Origin: a virus
Virus record (IMG/VR): IMGVR_UViG_3300033150_001135
Span: 1 to 64,000 of that record
DNA length: 64,000 nt
Strand: one strand, 5' to 3'
Shown: positions 41,113-49,048 of the stretch, piece after piece
Position numbering within the stretch: position 1 is the first letter of the stretch
Layout: the number at the start of each line of letters is the position of its first letter
The notes under the pieces: model-generated
Seen by the model: the letters and a program-made list of their open reading frames with translations, nothing else
Told to the model about the DNA's origin: nothing
Databases searched by the model: none
Made by a program: the position numbers and the translations under genes

Positions 41113-41141
41113 TTGATTTTTCTAACAAAGTTCCTTATAAT
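41113..41141 (+). promoter_or_regulatory. Promoter: TTGATT-17-TATAAT
   Basis: TTGATT (41113-41118), a 17-base spacer TTTCTAACAAAGTTCCT, and a perfect TATAAT (41136-41141). Almost the same sequence, including the spacer, is found at 57246-57274. It fires to the right into the early small-gene region. The downstream space is very AT-rich. Confidence 0.82.
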
Positions 41142-41210
41142 ATAAAGGAATATGAGAATAGAATTAGTAGTTCTGATAACAACATCAATGTATTCTATTT
41201 TTCATAACTT

Positions 41211-41333
41211 TAACTCTTTTATTATTAATGGTTTACAAAATGAGTTCGAATTTTTTATAGGAACTTGGAATTTTTTAAAAAATTTTAAAAATTTTTTTCC
41301 TTCTAACTCTTTTATTATTAATAATTTACAAAA
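41211..41333 (+). repeat. 30-bp imperfect direct repeat around an AT-rich palindrome
   Basis: TAACTCTTTTATTATTAATG with following GTTTACAAAA (41211-41240) recurs with two changes at 41304-41333. Between them an A/T palindrome (AATTTTTTAAAAAATT) and a T7 run lie at about 41269-41298. The stretch 41077-41425 carries two promoters and this repeat. A 70-residue open frame through it (41152-41364) has an unnatural composition and I do not call it as a gene. Confidence 0.55.
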
Positions 41334-41360
41334 AACTTGTAAAAAAATTCAAAAAAAGTC

Positions 41361-41389
41361 TTGATTTTTGTAAAAAAGTATCCTATTAT
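41361..41389 (+). promoter_or_regulatory. Second promoter: TTGATT-17-TATTAT
   Basis: TTGATT (41361-41366), 17-base spacer beginning TTTGTAAAAAAG, and TATTAT (41384-41389). It shares TTGATTTTT and the A-rich core of the other two promoters. It lies 37 bases before the first ATG of the early genes (41426), giving a short leader with a GGAGG site. Confidence 0.7.
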
Positions 41390-41425
41390 ATTATTGAAAT
41401 GATCAAAATAGGGAGGAAAGAAACA

Positions 41426-41650
41426 ATGAGAATACGAACTAAGTTACGGCGACTTGAGCCAGAGGCAGCGGTAAACTATCTTTGGACAGAGATTGACCCA
41501 GAGACGATCCCGTTGGAAGATGTAAAGTCTCTGGCACTGATTGTAAGAAACCGTAGGCGAGATCCTTTAGGATTCTTGGGATTAGAGATCGCATGGTGGT
41601 TGCGAGCCAACCAGTCTTTAATCAGGAAAAGAATAAAAAAGGAATTATAA
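41426..41650 (+). CDS. Small early protein
   Basis: 74 residues from ATG 41426 (GGAGG at 41412) with a high content of Arg/Leu/Glu and a short hydrophobic segment (PLGFLGLEIAWWL). First gene after the early promoters, the place where phages put host-takeover proteins; no family recognised. Confidence 0.6.
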   Translation: MRIRTKLRRLEPEAAVNYLWTEIDPETIPLEDVKSLALIVRNRRRDPLGFLGLEIAWWLRANQSLIRKRIKKEL

Positions 41651-41661
41651 AGGAGGAAAGA

Positions 41662-41871
41662 ATGACAAAAACAAAACAAATCGTAAGTTACGAACTTCTC
41701 AAAGAAATCAGTGACCGAACGTATCAGAGACGAAGAGAAGCCGAAAGAGAATGTAGACGAAGAGAGAGGTTAAGGAAGGAAGCACAAGGAGTAGACAAAA
41801 GAAAACTTAGGAATATTTATAAGGATATTGAAAGGAAAGGGATATCAAGGAGCTCGAACCAGATGAAATAG
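41662..41871 (+). CDS. Small basic helical protein, probable first part of a frameshifted gene
   Basis: 69 residues from ATG 41662 behind AAAGGAGGAAAG. It is dominated by Arg/Glu helix (RRREAERECRRRERLRKEAQ). The last 12 residues (GISRSSNQMK and before) look unrelated to the rest; the -1 frame over the same DNA reads ERDIKELEPDEIVDFGAGSY and runs on to 42383. A -1 shift or deleted base near 41830-41845 would join the two. Confidence 0.5.
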   Translation: MTKTKQIVSYELLKEISDRTYQRRREAERECRRRERLRKEAQGVDKRKLRNIYKDIERKGISRSSNQMK

Positions 41872-42383
41872 TAGACTTTGGTGCAGGTTCTTACCAGGAT
41901 GAATGTGCTTGTGTTAGAGTGGAAAGAACTTGGCTTGACGAGAACAAGAATACTCCATTATTTCTTGTTGACGATGAAGATCCTATGACATCAGTACCTA
42001 GAATTGTAGCCCACGTCTATCGTACAATCATTGATGACGTACTACAGTATGGTTATACTCCAGAGTTTTTCCAAAAGAGAGAAAGAGAGATGAGGGATAA
42101 CAAAGACAGAGAATGGCTTATGGTTACCGACCGTTTCCATCTAACGGTGGAAATGATTGGAGGTAAACCTTGTTATGATATCCGAGAACACAGTAGTACA
42201 TCAGATGATCTCGATGGACGTAAAATTGGTGAGATCAAACAAGGCTACCGAGGAGCAGACGTATTATTTACTAAACGGATAATGTTCAATTCCTCGGAAT
42301 TGAAAGAGATCGTAAAACTAATTGATAAAGCACGGATTCATTTTAGAAGTTGGCTAAATAGAAAATCAAACAAAAATGACTGA
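41832..42383 (+). CDS. Hypothetical protein without a clear start codon
   Basis: The frame is open from 41832 to TGA 42381-42383 and reads as natural protein from its first codons (ELEPDEIVDFGAGSYQDECA). There is no ATG/GTG/TTG in the first 87 bases; GTG 41919 is the first possible start but would drop conserved-looking sequence. It is probably continuous with 41662-41871. The body contains IREHSSTSDDLDGRKIGEIK and is about 180 residues. I do not recognise it. Confidence 0.45.
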   Translation, partial: KERDIKELEPDEIVDFGAGSYQDECACVRVERTWLDENKNTPLFLVDDEDPMTSVPRIVAHVYRTIIDDVLQYGYTPEFFQKREREMRDNKDREWLMVTDRFHLTVEMIGGKPCYDIREHSSTSDDLDGRKIGEIKQGYRGADVLFTKRIMFNSSELKEIVKLIDKARIHFRSWLNRKSNKND

Positions 42384-42396
42384 AAGAAGGAGAGAG

Positions 42397-42615
42397 ATGA
42401 GGGATAACCAATTCAATACATCTACAGAGCTTCAACGCCTAAAAAAAATCATTCGGAGGAGACGATTCGATCTAGTTGAGAGAATCACAAACGAGATCGG
42501 AGCCATAGTTGATGAGTTGATGGAAAGGGAAGGAGTTGAATACGGTGCAAATTATCCACACTTTGTGGATGAGGGAATTGAAGAAATATGTCAAATTTTA
42601 AAAGAGGAATTATAA
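42397..42615 (+). CDS. Small helical early protein
   Basis: ATG 42397 behind AAGGAGAG (an upstream in-frame ATG at 42376 is possible). 72 residues with long helices and a motif MRDN shared with the end of the preceding gene (KREREMRDNKD), suggesting a small DNA duplication. The C-terminus (LKEEL) is followed by TATAAAGGAGGAAAGAAATG, much like the end of the 41426 gene. Confidence 0.55.
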   Translation: MRDNQFNTSTELQRLKKIIRRRRFDLVERITNEIGAIVDELMEREGVEYGANYPHFVDEGIEEICQILKEEL

Positions 42616-42627
42616 AGGAGGAAAGAA

Positions 42628-42816
42628 ATGAAAGAAACGAAAACCAGGTGTTCTGGGATAAATGTAGGTATTTACAGGATTGATTTTAAAGTTGACGACG
42701 AGGGGAATAATTATTTTGATTTCTTGTTGGAGCAACTAGCGATTCCAGTGGAACAACAAAAAAACATTGAAGAAATAGAATTAACGGTCACTAAGTATGA
42801 GGTATATCATAACTAA
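42628..42816 (+). CDS. 62-residue early protein
   Basis: Starts after AAAGGAGGAAAGAA. The product is acidic with a mixed alpha/beta pattern (VGIYRIDFKVDDEGNNYFDF). No family recognised. Confidence 0.55.
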   Translation: MKETKTRCSGINVGIYRIDFKVDDEGNNYFDFLLEQLAIPVEQQKNIEEIELTVTKYEVYHN

Positions 42817-42830
42817 TGAAACTAAAAGCA

Positions 42831-42860
42831 AAGACCAGAGGAACTGATTCTTCTGGTCTT
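42831..42860 (+). promoter_or_regulatory. Hairpin in the leader of the 42894 gene
   Basis: AAGACCAGA (42831-42839) pairs with TCTGGTCTT (42852-42860) around a 12-base loop, upstream of AGGAGG and ATG 42894. Without a long T-run it looks more like a processing or stability element than a terminator. Confidence 0.55.
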
Positions 42861-42893
42861 ATGGTAAGTAACAAAACAAGGAGGAAAGAAACA

Positions 42894-43202
42894 ATGACAG
42901 AAAAGTACTACTATTACCAAACTTTACCTTTGGAGGAGAAGATTCGGCTTCTTGACGAAGCTCAGTCGATCCTTCACGAGGAAAAGGAGTCGATTGAGGA
43001 ATCGCTTCATGGCATAGAGGTGACACTTAGAGACCTCGATCGTATGTATGGCACTTCAATGCTCACGAGAGCCGAGAGTTACTGGCTCTCTCACATCAAG
43101 GAGGCTCTGGGCAACGGGTCGTCTTCAATATGTTCGCTTGACGACACACTCAAAGAAGTTCGTAAGCTTCATTCCAGTGAAATGTCGAAAGTGAGGTGGT
43201 AA
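42894..43202 (+). CDS. Hypothetical 102-residue early protein
   Basis: ATG 42894 (GGAGG at 42880) is preferred to the in-frame ATG 42816, which would read through a hairpin. Helical, acidic, with LDEAQSILHEEKESIEESLH. The base composition in its second half is richer in GC (TCGCTTCATGGC) than in its neighbours. Unknown function. Confidence 0.6.
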   Translation: MTEKYYYYQTLPLEEKIRLLDEAQSILHEEKESIEESLHGIEVTLRDLDRMYGTSMLTRAESYWLSHIKEALGNGSSSICSLDDTLKEVRKLHSSEMSKVRW

Positions 43203-43204
43203 GG

Positions 43205-43453
43205 ATGCGAAGTAGTAAGAAAGAAGAAATCATTGAGTTTGTAAATTCACCCAGAGGAAACTACATTATCAGTCAGGCACTCTGTATCGCTGTGGATAAA
43301 CTAAGATCAAAACCAGCGAAGGAACGTGAGGAATCAAACATCATGGACATGGAGTACTTGATCGAACATGCATTTCCTATATACAGGGATGTTACTGGTT
43401 GGAAGGAAGCGATGGATGAACTCTTATTGAAGGAGAGGAAACGAAGTGACTGA
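43205..43453 (+). CDS. Conserved phage hypothetical
   Basis: ATG 43205 is used because GAGG at 43193 spaces well; GTG 43196 is inside that site. 82 residues with NYIISQALCIAVDKLR and ESNIMDMEYLIEHAFPIY, a pattern I associate with small uncharacterised phage proteins. No known activity. Confidence 0.6.
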   Translation: MRSSKKEEIIEFVNSPRGNYIISQALCIAVDKLRSKPAKEREESNIMDMEYLIEHAFPIYRDVTGWKEAMDELLLKERKRSD

Positions 43454-43676
43454 GAGAAAGTGTCCAGTTTGTGACAAGGAAAATATGACCTATCCAGAAT
43501 GTGATTGGAGTACGGGATTCATTTTCTGTGACGGTTGTATGAGGAAAGCTGAAAAAATTTACCTTAACAAAGTAAAAGGAATGGATGAATCCGATAACTT
43601 TGTATGCTGGCTACGCAGTATAGCCGAAGCTAGAGAAGCAACTATGGCTATAAAAAAAGGAGGAAAGAAAGAATGA
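43446..43676 (+). CDS. Small zinc-binding protein
   Basis: GTG 43446 overlaps the previous gene. 76 residues with CPVCDKENMTYPEC at residues 6-19 and FCDGC at about 28-32, a four-Cys zinc-binding pattern, followed by a helix. Likely a small nucleic-acid or protein-binding factor. Confidence 0.6.
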   Translation: MTERKCPVCDKENMTYPECDWSTGFIFCDGCMRKAEKIYLNKVKGMDESDNFVCWLRSIAEAREATMAIKKGGKKE

Positions 43677-43846
43677 AAAAATTAACTGAAATGGATAAGC
43701 AAGAAATTATGAGTTATGTGGCTAGGTGCCGGAAACGGCAAGAGAAGTTCCAACCTGGTAGCAGAAACCATCAGAAAGAATCTAAAAGAATTAGAAATGC
43801 AGCAAAGCAAATGAAAAAACTTCAAAGGCAAGAGGCAGAAATATGA
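43673..43846 (+). CDS. 57-residue basic protein
   Basis: ATG 43673 follows AAAGGAGGAAAG and overlaps the previous and next genes (ATGA at both ends). Highly Lys/Arg/Gln-rich helical product with no recognised family. Confidence 0.55.
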   Translation: MKKLTEMDKQEIMSYVARCRKRQEKFQPGSRNHQKESKRIRNAAKQMKKLQRQEAEI

Positions 43847-44145
43847 AATCTAACCAGGAACTTAGAAAGGAGTGGGGAAAGTTAGTAAGGGAAACTTTAC
43901 GTGATCCTTGTGAATCTGAGATCAGAAAGAAACTTGAGTCGATCAATTTTAGTTACGAGAAAGTAGTTATGAATGAGAAGGGGCGGTACACAGTGAGACA
44001 TTATCCTAATCTCCTTAAACGTTTCTATCAACTAGCAGGTATGGAACCAGAAACGATTAGTCGACAAAGACAGAAAATGTTTCTACATGAATACAAACTA
44101 GCTACAGCAGAGGAAAAGAAACGATTCAGAAGCAAATTCAAATGA
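43843..44145 (+). CDS. Hypothetical 100-residue protein
   Basis: Overlaps both neighbours by four bases. A mainly helical, charged protein with a central RHYPNLLKRFYQLAGMEPET segment and an Arg/Lys-rich end. Not recognised. Confidence 0.55.
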   Translation: MKSNQELRKEWGKLVRETLRDPCESEIRKKLESINFSYEKVVMNEKGRYTVRHYPNLLKRFYQLAGMEPETISRQRQKMFLHEYKLATAEEKKRFRSKFK

Positions 44146-44165
44146 CAATACTAAATGGTGAGTCA

Positions 44166-44228
44166 AGAGGAAATGAAGCAAGCATCATTTCCTCTGTAAA
44201 CCACAATGAAGAGGGTGACAAGTCCCTC
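44166..44228 (+). promoter_or_regulatory. Two hairpins in the leader of the GHKL gene
   Basis: AGAGGAAATGA (44166-44176) pairs perfectly with TCATTTCCTCT (44185-44195) around AGCAAGCA. A second stem, GAGGG (44212-44216) with CCCTC (44224-44228), follows; AAAGGAGGAAAG and ATG 44250 come right after. They sit in a region that also reads in frame from ATG 44142, but the hairpins and strong site argue for a non-coding leader. Confidence 0.6.
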
Positions 44229-44249
44229 ACAAAGGAGGAAAGTAAAACA

Positions 44250-45656
44250 ATGAAAAAGAATTGGTTTGAAGTTTCCAGAGAAGGGCTTAAGGAACTTCAA
44301 GCAGGAAAACCTAAGGATTTTGTAGTACGTGAGTTAGTTCAAAATGCTTGGGACGAGGAGACCACGAATTGCTATCTTAGAATTACACGACTTGGAAACG
44401 GAGTCACTGAAATCACAGTAGAAGACGACAGTCCAGAAGGATTTAGAGACATTACTCATGCCTTTACCTTGTTCGCTCCCACTTACAAAAGATCAGATCC
44501 AGAGAAACGAGGTAGATTTAACATTGGGGAAAAGCAAGTGTTGGCTATCTGTGATGAAGCTGTTGTTTCTACTACAAAAGGAACAATAGTATTCTCATCA
44601 GAAGGAAGAGAGCAGAAACCGTTGAAACGTAAGGCAGGTAGTACTATTCAAGTAAAGTTGCGAATGAACAAAGAAGAATACGAACAAATGCTAAACTCTA
44701 CTCTTCTATATCTGCCTCCGAAAGGAGTGAATTTCCAAGTGAACGATCGTCGTATTCTATACAGAGAGCCATACAAAGTGCTTGATGCTTTGTTACTTAC
44801 AGATATCCAAAAAGAGCAAAGAGTGATCAGAGACTACAGAAAAACTAAGGTACATCTTCATAAGGTTGAGGATGGTATTGCTTATCTTTACGAATTAGGT
44901 CTTCCTGTTTGTAAAATTGATTGTCCCTATCACGTGGATGTTCAGCAAAAAGTACCCATGTCAGTAGACCGAAACAAAATATCCAGAGGCTACTTACAAA
45001 AGTTGCTCACTTACGTCCTTAACGAAGTTTACGATGATGTTGATTCTAGTAGTACTTCGGAGCTTTGGATTAGAGAAGCATTGAGTAGTAAAATAATTAA
45101 AGAGGATGCCGTTCGCTCTATCATTAAGAAACGTTATGGAAGTAAGGTTGTTGTAGCAACACCAGGAGATCGAAGATCAGTTGATGCTGCATTATCCCAC
45201 GGATACCGAGTATTATATGGTAACGAATTGTCCAGTCCTGAGTGGGAAAACATTCGTAAAGCAAATGCTATCAAGTCTGCTAGTACAATGTTTCCTTCCG
45301 ATCCTACTGATAATGCTGTTGCGGTAGAGAGGGACGAGAACATGGTTAAAGTTAAGGAACTTGTTAAAAGGATTGCTCGTCGGTGCTTAGGGGTAGATGT
45401 AAAAGTTAGTTTTATGAGTTGGGACAGTAAAGTTTACGCACAATACGGGCATCGAACCATTACGTTTAATGTCAAACAGTTAGGTAGACAATTCTTTAAC
45501 CCTCCTCTTAGCGCTAGGATTATTGATCTAGTAGTTCATGAATTGGCACATGAGAAAGGATACCACACAGAAACCAGCTACCAAGATTGTATTACTAGAA
45601 TGGCAGGCGAGTTGGTAATGGTTGCTTTAAAAGAACCAGAGTTTTTTAAGAGGTAA
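44250..45656 (+). CDS. GHKL ATPase fused to an HExxH metalloprotease-like domain
   Basis: 468 residues from ATG 44250. The N-terminal part has the Bergerat ATP-binding motifs: ELVQNAWDE (E28, N32, D35), VEDDSPEGF in the G1 place and RGRFNIGEKQVLAIC as the G2 lid. The middle resembles a transducer domain. Residues about 380-460 contain VVHELAHEKGYHT, a zincin HExxH motif with a third His five residues on. Phage proteins of this type are known as hypothetical ATP-binding proteins; the combination of ATPase and zincin suggests an ATP-gated effector or chaperone, which is inference. Confidence 0.72.
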   Translation: MKKNWFEVSREGLKELQAGKPKDFVVRELVQNAWDEETTNCYLRITRLGNGVTEITVEDDSPEGFRDITHAFTLFAPTYKRSDPEKRGRFNIGEKQVLAICDEAVVSTTKGTIVFSSEGREQKPLKRKAGSTIQVKLRMNKEEYEQMLNSTLLYLPPKGVNFQVNDRRILYREPYKVLDALLLTDIQKEQRVIRDYRKTKVHLHKVEDGIAYLYELGLPVCKIDCPYHVDVQQKVPMSVDRNKISRGYLQKLLTYVLNEVYDDVDSSSTSELWIREALSSKIIKEDAVRSIIKKRYGSKVVVATPGDRRSVDAALSHGYRVLYGNELSSPEWENIRKANAIKSASTMFPSDPTDNAVAVERDENMVKVKELVKRIARRCLGVDVKVSFMSWDSKVYAQYGHRTITFNVKQLGRQFFNPPLSARIIDLVVHELAHEKGYHTETSYQDCITRMAGELVMVALKEPEFFKR

Positions 45657-45688
45657 GAGAGAGAGAAAACTTAAAAAAGGAGAAAACA

Positions 45689-45865
45689 ATGACACCGATA
45701 CCAAAAGAAACCTTAAAAGTAGAAAAAAGAACGTGGAAATATACAAATCAATCTTTTGCTGACTGGTTTATCTATGAAAACAAGGACGATCTAGCTTTAG
45801 TTAGTCAGGAAGGTAAGATTGAACGGGTACTGCGAGGTGCTAATAAACCGGAGGAAAGAAAGTGA
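45689..45865 (+). CDS. 58-residue hypothetical protein
   Basis: ATG 45689 behind AAAAAGGAG. The product has RTWKYTNQSFADWFIYENKD and a charged C-terminus. Its stop overlaps the next start (GTGA). Unknown. Confidence 0.5.
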   Translation: MTPIPKETLKVEKRTWKYTNQSFADWFIYENKDDLALVSQEGKIERVLRGANKPEERK

Positions 45866-46101
45866 GAAAGAGTATTACAGAAATTAGAAAAGGATTTCAA
45901 AAACATTTCGATACCAACAACATCTTTCCAAGTATTCTAAGTACTACGGCTAATTACGACTTCGACATTATCGAGTTTGACAAATGGTTACACAGTAAAG
46001 GCTACACTGAAGAAAAGCATGGAAGTATGAAGGATTTTGTTAATCAACGTTACGGGAAAGAAGCCAGACGGTTTATTGAATCCTTACTAAAGAGTAACTA
46101 A
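45862..46101 (+). CDS. 79-residue hypothetical protein
   Basis: GTG 45862 overlaps the preceding gene and follows CCGGAGGAAAGAAA. Helical with aromatic residues (FDIIEFDKWLHSKGYTEE). No family recognised. Confidence 0.55.
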   Translation: MRKSITEIRKGFQKHFDTNNIFPSILSTTANYDFDIIEFDKWLHSKGYTEEKHGSMKDFVNQRYGKEARRFIESLLKSN

Positions 46102-46131
46102 GTAGTGGGAAACAAGAAGGAGGTACAAAGA

Positions 46132-46680
46132 ATGGAAGAACTTAATTTAGAGATGCTATATAGAATATTCCAACCAACACCGAAACGACTTGACATTAAT
46201 ACAAATGGATATCGGACTTTACAAACTATTGGTGAGTGGTGGACACAAGGGTTTTGGGCACTTAAGGATTCCTTTGTTCCAGAGTTTATTAGAAAACAAG
46301 CTAGTACTAGCGCTCCAGAAAAGGAAGAAGTTATGCAAGGAGTTTTAGCCAAATTTCATAACAGTAGAATCACCTACAAAATTGAGAATCATATATACGT
46401 TAGCGACAATCGTCAGGATGGTATTCCAATTATTAGACTCGTTCCTGAAGGAGTATATCTTCATGAGCCAAACAAGATTTCTGAGGAAGCCGTTTACTTG
46501 AACATATACTATTTGAATATGCTACTAAAGGCAATATTTCAACATTCAAACTGTGAGAAAAACCATGAGAAACTTTTCTCATTGACTGGTAACGGTAAAC
46601 TAAACCACATGTTTGTGTCACGAGTTACTACGGATGGCAAAGAACTTGTTGGAGTCGTAATGCCCTACAACTTTGGGTAA
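46132..46680 (+). CDS. Hypothetical 182-residue protein
   Basis: ATG 46132 behind AAGGAGG is preferred to the upstream in-frame codon at 46105. Mixed alpha/beta product with no recognised motif. It is followed by a poorly coding stretch before the helicase. Confidence 0.55.
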   Translation: MEELNLEMLYRIFQPTPKRLDINTNGYRTLQTIGEWWTQGFWALKDSFVPEFIRKQASTSAPEKEEVMQGVLAKFHNSRITYKIENHIYVSDNRQDGIPIIRLVPEGVYLHEPNKISEEAVYLNIYYLNMLLKAIFQHSNCEKNHEKLFSLTGNGKLNHMFVSRVTTDGKELVGVVMPYNFG

Positions 46681-46950
46681 GGAGACTAATTTTTAATGAA
46701 ATCAACTCAAACTAATAAAACTTTAAGTAAGTTAGAAGCAGAATGGTAGAAAAAATGCCTACTACTTATATGGTTAGTATCAAGTTTCTTTATGATACGA
46801 AGGAATATGAGGTAATTTTTTATTTTCTTTCATATATGTCGGGAGTTTCTAGGGGTGTGGGTTTTCCTTTTTCTTTCCTCCTTGATCGAAGAGTATCCTG
46901 CACCCCGCTTCCGACTACCAAGCTAAACAATATAATAAATAAGGATAAGA
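46681..46950 (+). other. Poorly coding gap before the helicase
   Basis: Contains a 17-codon frame (46696-46749, after AAGGAGA) and a 75-codon frame (46743-46970) whose composition is pyrimidine-rich and unconvincing in its second half. GGGGTG near 46853 could pair at long range with CACCCC near 46901. A TATAAT-like string lies at 46931. I see no reliable gene here. Confidence 0.4.
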
Positions 46951-48336
46951 ATGCTACAAATTACAACTAGAAACGTATACTCGTTTCTAAACGATTATAC
47001 AGAAGAGTTAGAAAAAATACTTACAGTTCCTTATCCTAACTACTGGTTTTCACCCCGGTATCGTCAAGGACTTTGGGATGGTAAGCATCACTTCCTAAAA
47101 ATACCGTCGTGTAAGTTTCCTACGGGACTTTTGTTTATTGTTGAAAACTACTGTAAGAAAACCAGTACAAAGTATGAAGTAGTGGATCGTAGAATCGCTA
47201 CTACTATAAGTAAGAAGGAATCAGTAGTACCAAACGATCTACTAGATGGGATAACTTTACGACCTTACCAAGTAGAAGCAGTACAAGCAGCTTTACGAAG
47301 TGGTAGAGGTATTATAGAAGCTCCCACAGGGTCAGGGAAAACAGAAATTGCTATAGCTATTGTAAAAAAGATAGGAGCTAGAACTTTGTTTATGGTTAAT
47401 TCAAAAGATTTGTTGTATCAGACAGCAGAGCGCTTTGAGAAACGGTTACCAGGTACTACGGTGGGCAGAATAGGAGAAGGACTACTTGAAATAGAACCAA
47501 TAACTATAGCTACTGTACAAAGTCTGCTTTCAATTCTAAAACGAGTACCAAGGGAAGGAAAAGACTTGTTAAACTTCTATGAAGTAATGATACAGGATGA
47601 ATGCCATCATTCAAGTTCCATGAATTTCTATAAACTTGCTATGTTTATGCATAATGCTTACTGGAGGTTTGGGTTTTCTGGTACTGCTCTTCGTAGAGAT
47701 GTGTTATCGAATATGAAAGCTATGGCGATAACCGGTCCTGCTATCTACAACATAGAAACTTCTGATCTGATCAAGAAAGGATATCTTTCAGACATTCAGA
47801 TTAAAGTATTAGAGAATTCTGAGATTGTTCATGAAGCTACATGGCAAAAGATATACGAGGCTGGTGTAGTAACCTCTACTACACGGAACGAACTAATAGT
47901 GCAACAGGTTGTAAAAGAATTTAAGAAAAAGAAGAAGGTGATAGTTCTAGTTCGTTACGTAGAGCATGGAAAAATTCTACAAAAGTTGTTGGAAGATCGT
48001 AGTACTCCTGCGTTATTTGTTTGGGGTACCCATGATGGAGGGTATCGTACAGAGGTAAAGGATAAGTTTAATCGTAAAGGAAAGTTCGTACTTATTACTT
48101 CCGACATTTTCTCTGAAGGAGTAGATATTCCAGCTATAGATGTACTTGTAATAGCTTCTGGCGGTAAGTCGGAATGGAAAACTATTCAAAAAGTGGGGAG
48201 AGGCTTGAGAAAGAAAGGAAAAAATGATATACTATTAGTATATGATATTCAGGACAGTAGTAAGTATTTGAAAACTCATAGTAAAGAACGTTTAGAGATA
48301 TATAAGAAAGAAGGTTGGATGGAAGACGAGCAATGA
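46951..48336 (+). CDS. SF2 DNA helicase, UvsW-like
   Basis: 461 residues. Motif I APTGSGKTE near residue 124, motif II QDECHH near 215, motif III SGTALRR near 243, and motif VI QKVGRGLRKK near 415 define a DEAD-type superfamily 2 helicase. The N-terminal 110 residues (NYWFSPRYRQGLWDGKHHFL) match the double-stranded DNA-binding domain of T4 UvsW. Such enzymes remodel forks and D-loops in recombination-dependent replication. Confidence 0.85.
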   Translation: MLQITTRNVYSFLNDYTEELEKILTVPYPNYWFSPRYRQGLWDGKHHFLKIPSCKFPTGLLFIVENYCKKTSTKYEVVDRRIATTISKKESVVPNDLLDGITLRPYQVEAVQAALRSGRGIIEAPTGSGKTEIAIAIVKKIGARTLFMVNSKDLLYQTAERFEKRLPGTTVGRIGEGLLEIEPITIATVQSLLSILKRVPREGKDLLNFYEVMIQDECHHSSSMNFYKLAMFMHNAYWRFGFSGTALRRDVLSNMKAMAITGPAIYNIETSDLIKKGYLSDIQIKVLENSEIVHEATWQKIYEAGVVTSTTRNELIVQQVVKEFKKKKKVIVLVRYVEHGKILQKLLEDRSTPALFVWGTHDGGYRTEVKDKFNRKGKFVLITSDIFSEGVDIPAIDVLVIASGGKSEWKTIQKVGRGLRKKGKNDILLVYDIQDSSKYLKTHSKERLEIYKKEGWMEDEQ

Positions 48337-48524
48337 GATGGCGTAGGTTAAGAGAGAAATATAACGAAGGTAAGCAAGATCATTTCTCCGATCCTTACGA
48401 TTATATTCGGTATCTAAGGAGTATAGGGCAGAGGAGTGAAGCTAGAGAAGTAGAAAAAATACTAAATAGAAAAGCAAAAGAGGCAAACGACGATGAAGAA
48501 GCAACCAAAAATACAAGTATTTAG
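48333..48524 (+). CDS. 63-residue hypothetical
   Basis: Overlaps the helicase stop (ATGA). Charged, helical product. The sequence RYLRSIGQRSEAREVEKILN could be a short helical bundle. Unknown. Confidence 0.55.
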   Translation: MRWRRLREKYNEGKQDHFSDPYDYIRYLRSIGQRSEAREVEKILNRKAKEANDDEEATKNTSI

Positions 48525-48684
48525 TTTACCTCAGTTTAAGTATCCTTTTGTAGTTATCGAATTGAGAAATAGGACTTACTGCGGTTTCTATTTTGAGCCC
48601 GAGATTCACCTATGGGAAAGTATAGAGACTAACGTGATGGGGAGGAAGCTGAAGTTTCATGGGAGGGAAAACAACTATGACTAA
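48493..48684 (+). CDS. 63-residue hypothetical
   Basis: ATG 48493 lies inside the end of the previous gene; the product is beta-rich (QFKYPFVVIELRNRTYCGFYF). Its end overlaps the start of the Lar-like gene, where GGGAGGGAAAACAACT acts as the ribosome site. Unknown. Confidence 0.5.
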   Translation: MKKQPKIQVFSLPQFKYPFVVIELRNRTYCGFYFEPEIHLWESIETNVMGRKLKFHGRENNYD

Positions 48685-49048
48685 ACAAATTAAACTCAAG
48701 CCCTGTCCATTTTGTGGCAGTAGTAAGCAGAAATTATTTAATTTTTTCTTGGAGCCACAAATCGAGCCGATTCAAATTCGTTGTGAATATTGTGGAACTC
48801 TTGGCCCGGAAGCACATTCAAGCCAGGGTGCTAAAGAGGCGTGGAATGAAAGGGTAAAGAGAAAAAGGATGAGTAAACAAAGAAGCAAAGAGGAAATAGT
48901 AGGCGATTTTTTACAAAGAACTTCCTATAGAACAAACACTGCCGATATGGCATGGATTTTACGATGGGGTTTTGAATCCTTCCTAGAAGTCTTTTGTGAT
49001 ATTCGGGACAACCTCAAGGGGCAATCCAACGAAGGAGATAAAGAATGA
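48677..49048 (+). CDS. Lar-like zinc-ribbon protein with C-terminal extension
   Basis: ATG 48677. Residues 1-52 have LKPCPFCGSS, IRCEYCGTLGPEAHSS and KEAWNERV, the restriction-alleviation protein Lar-like zinc ribbon (TIGR03655 pattern). A helical C-terminal part (to residue 123) is extra. Lar-type proteins are associated with easing host restriction in Rac prophage; in most phages the role is untested. A second copy is at 49507 with the same upstream sequence. Confidence 0.75.
   Translation: MTKQIKLKPCPFCGSSKQKLFNFFLEPQIEPIQIRCEYCGTLGPEAHSSQGAKEAWNERVKRKRMSKQRSKEEIVGDFLQRTSYRTNTADMAWILRWGFESFLEVFCDIRDNLKGQSNEGDKE

Noticed and set aside
41152-41364. 70-residue open frame downstream of the first early promoter
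   Set aside because: Sequence is an Asn/Phe/Lys translation of an A/T-rich repeat and palindrome, and the second promoter lies at its end. No ribosome site is convincing.
46743-46970. 75-residue open frame before the helicase
   Set aside because: Pyrimidine-rich DNA gives an implausible Pro/Ser/Phe segment, and the start has no good ribosome site. It also runs 20 bases into the helicase gene.
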